Of a stretch of DNA of 64,000 nt, positions 58,400 through 64,000 are shown piece after piece (the stretch's first letter is position 1; the number at the start of each line of letters is the position of its first letter). The translations under genes were made by a program, and so were the position numbers. Source of the DNA: Anticarsia gemmatalis (Eukaryota; Arthropoda; Insecta; Lepidoptera; Erebidae); assembly GCF_050436995.1 (NCBI RefSeq), contig NC_134766.1, forward strand, positions 7,626,001 through 7,690,000, in the 5' to 3' direction. Under the pieces are notes generated by a model. The model did no database searches. It saw only the letters and a program-made list of their open reading frames with translations, and was not told the DNA's origin.

Positions 58400-59482
58400 G
58401 GCGCTAGCTACCGTGTAAACATGGGCTCCGTGTAAAATAAATAATTAAAAATAGTTTAAGTGAGATTTCGTAACCGATTGTGTTAAATATCGTTAGCTTT
58501 CTATCCAATACTTATCGTGTATCGTTGGTGAATATGTGTCTATAGTGATTTAATAGTAAACAGAGATTAAATTAAACAACAGTAACAAACCGCTTGGTGA
58601 GTGTACAAAGGCAAATAGTGAATATAAACATTAGAACAAGATATAAAATAAACTACAAGACTCATTATAATTAACATGAACTACGTAAAAACCTGTGAAT
58701 TAAATGAAAAATACAATTAACTAGTGATTCAAGTGAAACCAAACAGATTCGTTATTTGAATTCGAATTATACGACGCTATTATCGCCGGCCAATCAGAAC
58801 AGTCTATTTGTCTTTTGAAAACTGCAGTGAGAGGTCAATCACCGTGCAGCTGTTAACGTTTTGATGCTAAATTGTGAACTTTAAAGTGATCAGACACTAA
58901 ATTAACTAGTCAAATTAAGTGTTCGCGGTATAGTTACAAATATGACAAAATAATTGATAATAATAGAATAATGTGAACAATTTTAAATACTTTATATAAA
59001 ACTATAAACTTAACTAAATAATTAGCGCAATAATTGATAGATGGCGCTGGTGGTTTGTATTAATACACTTCTTGTGGATGAGTGAATTGAAAATAAGGTA
59101 AAGTGATAATAAAAGTGAATATCCTGGACTGCACTGGACTAACGTATGTATTTATCACTGTTTTATGGACTGTGTTGCTATGACTCACAAAATAACTTTG
59201 ATTGGTGGTGGTATGGACGCTTAGCTTATTTAATACCTAACACGGCGCGTCATTGCATCTGTATACAGTATAACACTTGCTTGAAGTTTATTACCATATT
59301 GCATGGATGGACATAATTGTGTTAAATTATTATAATAATATTTCTGCGACCACAATAATAATTTCGAACGAAGTATCGATTCTAAAAGTGACATCTAGTA
59401 TCAAACTCCTACAACTAGTTCACAACTAGTTTACAACGAGTGTACGACATCTAGTATTAATCTCCAATAACTAGTATACAAC

Positions 59483-60775
59483 ATGTCTTCAAAATATTGT
59501 GGTATGATCGATATTACCCGCAAGATGTCAGCTCTTGTCACATGCAATAAATGCAAAAAAACTGTTGACATAATAAAAACTGCGCTATGTTCAATATGCA
59601 AGCACAGATATGAGTTCGATTGTGATGGCTATCCCGAGCAAACGTATCGCATGCTGAAACAGGATTCCAAAAATAAATGGAAATGTGAAACCTGCACCAG
59701 AAGTAAGAAAGTTATTAGTACCAATGAGTTATCTAATGTTACATTGCGGAAAAAGCAAATAACTGCTACACTAAAGAAAACCTCTGACACAAAACGGTGC
59801 AACCCGATAGCAGACCCCAACTCGTCAACGATTATGGACTCACACATCCTCACAGATTGTGAAACATCAGATGAATCGTACTCGACCCCCAGCAAACTCT
59901 CAAACACGCTCGATAGTACTGTAACTGATACGTTATCTATGGAGGACATAAAAGAAACAGTAACTCAACTTACATCTAAACTTAATAGTACTGAAAATGA
60001 CCTGAAAGATGCAATTTTATGCAATAAAGATCTGCATAAACAAATCCAAAACCTAACAGAAGAAGTCGACACTTTAAAATCTTTATGCAATTCGTTAACT
60101 ACATTCAGAAACATTCCCGAAAGTGACACCAGCAACATACACCTAACTCGCCAGCCTCAGATCTCGTCTTCAGCTCAATACACAAATACTGACTCCGACA
60201 CCAAAATTTTACAACTACAAGAAAAGGTTACAGAATTAAAACACCAGCTGAAAGAGGCAAAGCAAGATATTGCTCTTCTTACTACGAAATTAGAAGGTTT
60301 GGCACTACAACTCCATCTACCCGCCACAACTGCGAGATCCCGAACTACATCTACATTGGAACAAAGCATGAATACATGTAGCACGAATGAGACTGATCAA
60401 TGCAATGATAGGACTATGTTTATCTTTGGCTCTCAACAATGCGTCGGTCTAGCAGCTAATATCATGGACTCAAGACTAAACACCAAGTACGGAAAATATA
60501 AAGTTATCGCCGAAACTAAACCTAATGCTTGTAGTCGTGATGTTTTAGCTAACTGTCGTAACATTAAACCACAATCAGAGGACATCATTGTAATATGCGT
60601 CGGTGAGAATGACCGTAACTTGAAATACTTGTTATCAGAGCTAGACACTATACTGAATATGTTTCAAAATAACTCTATATTAGTCTTGAATGTATTTCGC
60701 AATGTATATAATATAGATGTAAATAAATTGAATTATAGTATAAAAAACACATGTAAAAAGTATAAAAAAATGTAA
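59483..60775 (+). CDS. LINE ORF1 protein: zinc finger, coiled coil, SGNH-like domain
   Basis: 430 residues from an ATG in good context (acaacATG). Residues 20-70 form a PHD-like zinc finger (CNKC, CSIC, H and C ligands, KWKCETC). Residues 100-280 are polar with two heptad-like helical stretches (around 155-205 and 240-280), expected to make ORF1 multimers. From about residue 311 (TMFIFGSQQC) to the end is an SGNH-hydrolase-like fold, with GENDRN near 372 matching the family's GxND block; the usual GDS at the start is GSQ. ORF1 proteins bind and package LINE RNA. The frame ends early: in the A7 run at 60764-60770 a one-base slip leads into the downstream frame, which looks like the rest of the domain. 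Confidence 0.85.
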   Translation: MSSKYCGMIDITRKMSALVTCNKCKKTVDIIKTALCSICKHRYEFDCDGYPEQTYRMLKQDSKNKWKCETCTRSKKVISTNELSNVTLRKKQITATLKKTSDTKRCNPIADPNSSTIMDSHILTDCETSDESYSTPSKLSNTLDSTVTDTLSMEDIKETVTQLTSKLNSTENDLKDAILCNKDLHKQIQNLTEEVDTLKSLCNSLTTFRNIPESDTSNIHLTRQPQISSSAQYTNTDSDTKILQLQEKVTELKHQLKEAKQDIALLTTKLEGLALQLHLPATTARSRTTSTLEQSMNTCSTNETDQCNDRTMFIFGSQQCVGLAANIMDSRLNTKYGKYKVIAETKPNACSRDVLANCRNIKPQSEDIIVICVGENDRNLKYLLSELDTILNMFQNNSILVLNVFRNVYNIDVNKLNYSIKNTCKKYKKM

Positions 60776-61142
60776 ATTTGTTTATTGTAAATATTCTAAA
60801 CTATCCGAAATTAACAAGTTGATAAATTATAATACAGACTGTATATTTTACGAAAATAATTATTTAGATCCTAAACTAATTAAACAGCGGATAGCATGTA
60901 ACAAACCAAGCTACATTCAAAGTAAAATACCCAAAAAAGGAACAATACCATTTTATTTTAAAAGCTCCAGCTCTAACACATCACGAGAAGACCCAACGCC
61001 TAACATATCTCAAGAAAATATAACATCTAAAAAAATAATTGATAAAATAAATAAAGGTACTATGCCCTATTACTTCCCTATATTAAATAAACAAAAAGAT
61101 ATTTTTTTTCGAGCCCAACAACAACCTAAAATTAGTAACTAG
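60771..61142 (+). pseudogene. LINE ORF1 C-terminal part, shifted frame
   Basis: Open from just after the A7 run to TAG at 61140-61142, about 123 codons. It begins CKFVYCKYSKLSEINKL, a natural continuation of the SGNH-like fold, and later has the paired phrases KKGTIPFYF and KGTMPYYF, which I associate with the linker before the endonuclease in related LINEs. There is no ATG near its start; it is probably not separate but the tail of ORF1 or the head of ORF2, cut off by single-base changes. It overlaps ORF2 by 56 bases. Confidence 0.65.
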
Positions 61143-64000
61143 TAACTTCAGAATACTTCATCAAAATATAGCCAGTATATTATCAAAACAAGAATTACTT
61201 GAATTAACATTACAGGAACTACACGAAGCTCGTAATGAACCAAACGTCATTTGTCTTTCTGAAACATTTATTAAAAAAGGTAATGAAAACTATGTACGAC
61301 TTTGTAATTTCAATATGGCCGCCAGCTTTTGCAGGGACAAGCAAAGAGGGGGCACTTGTATCTTAGTAAAAAAGGGCTTAGACTTTAAAGAAGCATTATT
61401 AATAAAAAATTACGCTACTCAAAATACGTTTGAAGCTTGTGGTATAGAAATCATGTCCCATAATTTAATTGTTATATGTCTATATAGAACTCCTCAATCA
61501 GACCCCGACCAGTTTCTTATTAAACTAAATAATTTATTGCATAACCTATTTAAAAAAATAAAAACTAATACACGTGTAGTAATTGCAGGTGATTTTAATA
61601 TTAATACCTTAAAACAAGGTCATGTTACGAATGAGCTACAAGATTTATCAAGGAATTACAATTTGAAAATACACATTGATGTACCAACACGTAAAATGTC
61701 TTGTATCGATCATATTCTAAGCAATATTCCCGACGCAACTGCTACTGTTTTACCACTGCATCTCTCAGACCATGAAACAGCGCAAATGATACATTTTCCG
61801 ATTAAACATAAAAACCTTAAACCAATTACACACTATATTTATAAAAGAGATTATAACTTAGATAACATTTCTAAGTTTAAGGAATGCATTCAAAACCTGT
61901 CTTGGTCGGAAGTGTATACAGAAAACGACGCCAATACAGCGTTCAATAGTTTTCATGAATTGTTGTGTTTATTTTATAATCTTTGTTTCCCTAAAATGAG
62001 AATAAAAGTAAATGTAAATAATAATAATAAAAAACTTAATTGGATTAGTAAGGGTTTAAGACAAAGTTCTAAAACAAAGCGGGTACTGAGATATAATTAT
62101 TATAAAAATAAGACTCTAGATAATAGGAAAAAATATATAACGTATTCAAATACTTTAAAAAAATGTATATATAACTCAAAAAAGAACTCAAACATCCGAT
62201 TTATAAATAAAAATGATAACAAATGTAAAGCTACGTGGGCTGTGATTAAAGACGAAATAAATAACTGCAATATTAAGGATAATATAGATAATATTAAAAT
62301 AAATAACACAGTTGTATCAAATCCAACAGATATGGCCACAGCTTTTAATAATTACTATATTAACTCCATACATAAATCATCAGAAAAACAAAGTACACAT
62401 AATACAAATCAAAAATACAATGCAAACTCAATGTTTCTAATACCTATGTCAGAAAATGAAGTACTAATGGAAATTAAAGCACTAAATAATACATCGTCTG
62501 AGGGCTATGATGAAATAAATACAAAAATAATAAAGGCATCTTCTGTGGAATTATCTAAGATATTAACGCATCTAATTAATCTGTCATTCTCATGTGGAAC
62601 TTTTCCTGACGCTTTGAAATTTTCTATTATTAAGCCACTTTTTAAAAAAGGAGATAGATCTGATCTTAATAACTACCGTCCTATTACACTTATACCTATT
62701 ATATCTAAAATATATGAAAAGTGCATGTATAAGAGAATAATAGATTTCTGCAGTAAATTCAATATTATTAAAGATGAGCAATGTGGTTTTCAGAAACAAA
62801 AATCAACAACATTAGCTACTTTCTCATTAATCAAGGATATTATAGTTAATATCAATAATAACAATATGACAACAGGCTTATTTTTTGATCTTTCCAAAGC
62901 TTTCGATCTTGTTTCTCATGACCTGCTGCTACAAAAACTTCAATCGATTGGCATTCGAGGACCGACACTTCAGTGGATCTCTTCATATCTCAGCAATAGA
63001 CAACAATGTGTTACAATCAATAAAATGAACGAAAATCGAGATATGGTACCATATTCATCTGAATTTCAATGTAATAAACATGGCGTTCCGCAAGGAAGTG
63101 TCCTTGGACCTATACTTTTCATTCTATATATTAATGATATTGTTAATATTACTGGTCATAAATGTGTCTTGTTTGCCGATGACATCTCAATAGTTGTTTC
63201 CTCAGATAAAAAATGTAACACAATTCATGATCACGAAGATGAAATTAACAAAACTATTGACAAATTGATACACTGGCTAGACTCAAATCACTTAAAAATT
63301 AATCTTGATAAATCCGTATATATACAATTCAATAAATCAAATAATACTAAACATAACTTAAAGCTAAACATACCAAAAATTAAAGAAGTAGCACATGTAA
63401 AATTTCTTGGAATACATATTGATGAAAACCTAAATTGGAAAGCACAAATAGACAGTGTGTGTAGCAGGATAAATAAATTTGTTTATGCGTTAAAAAAGGT
63501 AAAAAATGTAACAAACATAAAAACAGCAGTAACATCTTACCATGCCTATGTTGAGTCCTTACTGCGATATGGACTTATGATGTGGGGTAATAGCGTGGAT
63601 ATTAAAAGAGCATTCATCGCGCAAAAAAAGTGTATTCGGGCGTTATATGGCCTGCAACCGGATGAGTCCTGCGAGCCGGTATTTCGTAAGCTTGGTTTGT
63701 TACCACTACCATCGCTCTACATCTATGAATGTGCTATGTTTGTACATAAAAATAAAGCATTGTTCAAAACCGCCTCTTCGGTTAATTCTAGGAATAGGAG
63801 ATATCCAAATATGTTAATTTTAAATGAAATACCCAGATTAACAAAATATAATAAAAGTTGCATAGCCATGTCAGTAAAATTGTACAATAAATTACCTACT
63901 TGTTTAAAATCTTTAAATTCAATGGCATTTAAGAGAAAATTGTATAATTGGTTACTTAGCAACAACTTTTATAATGTTAAAAGTTTCCTAGAGTTTAAGA
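61087..64000 (+). CDS. LINE ORF2: APE endonuclease and reverse transcriptase, 3' open
   Basis: One frame stays open for 971 codons from TAA (61084-61086) to the window end. It lacks an ATG before 61315, so it is entered by frameshift, reinitiation, or from the 60771 frame after a base change. The N-terminal APE-like endonuclease keeps its key residues: LHQN (61156), LSET (61255), GDFN (61588), CIDHIL (61702) and SDHE (61765). The RT has NNYRPITLI (62671), FFDLSKAFD (62881; Asp 62887), GVPQGSVLGPILF (63088) and FADD (63172; Asp 63178 and 63181), then FLGIHID. This enzyme nicks the target and copies its own RNA there. No stop or frameshift is seen, which suggests a young copy. Only the last part of the C-terminus is outside. 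Confidence 0.93.
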   Translation, partial: MNKKIFFFEPNNNLKLVTSNFRILHQNIASILSKQELLELTLQELHEARNEPNVICLSETFIKKGNENYVRLCNFNMAASFCRDKQRGGTCILVKKGLDFKEALLIKNYATQNTFEACGIEIMSHNLIVICLYRTPQSDPDQFLIKLNNLLHNLFKKIKTNTRVVIAGDFNINTLKQGHVTNELQDLSRNYNLKIHIDVPTRKMSCIDHILSNIPDATATVLPLHLSDHETAQMIHFPIKHKNLKPITHYIYKRDYNLDNISKFKECIQNLSWSEVYTENDANTAFNSFHELLCLFYNLCFPKMRIKVNVNNNNKKLNWISKGLRQSSKTKRVLRYNYYKNKTLDNRKKYITYSNTLKKCIYNSKKNSNIRFINKNDNKCKATWAVIKDEINNCNIKDNIDNIKINNTVVSNPTDMATAFNNYYINSIHKSSEKQSTHNTNQKYNANSMFLIPMSENEVLMEIKALNNTSSEGYDEINTKIIKASSVELSKILTHLINLSFSCGTFPDALKFSIIKPLFKKGDRSDLNNYRPITLIPIISKIYEKCMYKRIIDFCSKFNIIKDEQCGFQKQKSTTLATFSLIKDIIVNINNNNMTTGLFFDLSKAFDLVSHDLLLQKLQSIGIRGPTLQWISSYLSNRQQCVTINKMNENRDMVPYSSEFQCNKHGVPQGSVLGPILFILYINDIVNITGHKCVLFADDISIVVSSDKKCNTIHDHEDEINKTIDKLIHWLDSNHLKINLDKSVYIQFNKSNNTKHNLKLNIPKIKEVAHVKFLGIHIDENLNWKAQIDSVCSRINKFVYALKKVKNVTNIKTAVTSYHAYVESLLRYGLMMWGNSVDIKRAFIAQKKCIRALYGLQPDESCEPVFRKLGLLPLPSLYIYECAMFVHKNKALFKTASSVNSRNRRYPNMLILNEIPRLTKYNKSCIAMSVKLYNKLPTCLKSLNSMAFKRKLYNWLLSNNFYNVKSFLEFK

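Larger units (their letters stand above)
58400..64000 (+). mobile_element. CR1/Jockey-type LINE, nearly complete, runs off the window
   Basis: A non-LTR retrotransposon on the plus strand: about 1.1 kb of AT-rich leader, ORF1 (59483 to about 61142) and ORF2 (61087 to beyond 64000). The layout of a PHD-like zinc finger plus coiled coil plus SGNH-like domain in ORF1 and APE endonuclease plus RT in ORF2 fits the CR1/Jockey side of LINEs. The 5' boundary is not defined by any sequence mark and is a guess; the 3' UTR and tail are outside. The leader contains imperfect repeats of gacatctagtat (59391 and 59447). Confidence 0.82.

Noticed and set aside
59629..60648. Minus-strand open frames inside the LINE
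   Set aside because: Antisense shadows of ORF1.
62100..63965. Minus-strand open frames of 69-80 codons inside the LINE
   Set aside because: Antisense shadows of ORF2; hydrophobic look comes from complementing Lys/Asn-rich codons.

Overview
The window reads as nuclear DNA of a moth or butterfly (Lepidoptera, perhaps a noctuid-type moth; the species cannot be read from sequence alone). It is AT-rich, has intron-split genes with GT/AG borders, and is packed with repeat families of lepidopteran type: more than ten short Helitron-like copies with TCTATACTAATATTATAAAG and CAGCTAG ends, tRNA-headed SINEs, and many MITEs. There is no sign of bacterial DNA, operons or CRISPR.

Layout. 1-32.6 kb: no convincing gene, only dispersed repeats (a mariner MITE, a Harbinger MITE, Helitron-like copies, SINEs, a tandem duplication of about 520 bp, a hAT MITE carrying a nested Helitron, and a fold-back structure with 193-bp arms). 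If the next gene's upstream exons lie before the window, this whole stretch is the 5' intron of that gene. 32.7-42.5 kb: the last six exons of a TINAG-like (cathepsin B-fold) secreted protein, probable ortholog of Drosophila Swim, with the catalytic Cys replaced by Asp. 45.1-49.0 kb: a complete five-exon gene for a 120-residue pallidin-like protein (BLOC-1 subunit 6), whose introns hold a Helitron, a TIR element and a CpG-rich island. 49.4-54.3 kb: a transposon cluster (two Harbinger-like MITEs, a GC-rich TIR element, a frameshifted piggyBac transposase, a GC-rich LINE-like fragment, a truncated hAT copy). 54.9-55.3 kb: two candidate first exons, each acidic and Ser-rich and each ending in a phase-0 splice donor, of an unidentified gene. 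About 58.4-64 kb: a nearly full-length CR1/Jockey-type LINE with ORF1 (PHD-like zinc finger, coiled coil, SGNH-like fold) and an uninterrupted endonuclease plus reverse transcriptase ORF that runs off the window end.

The two host genes show no evident functional link: one product is secreted and matrix/Wnt-associated, the other is a cytosolic lysosome-related-organelle trafficking subunit. I found no convincing new multi-gene system. The most useful observations are the Cys-to-Asp active site, the nested hAT/Helitron with an empty-site paralogue in the same window, the long near-perfect inverted repeat, and the LINE whose only coding breaks sit beside homopolymer runs.
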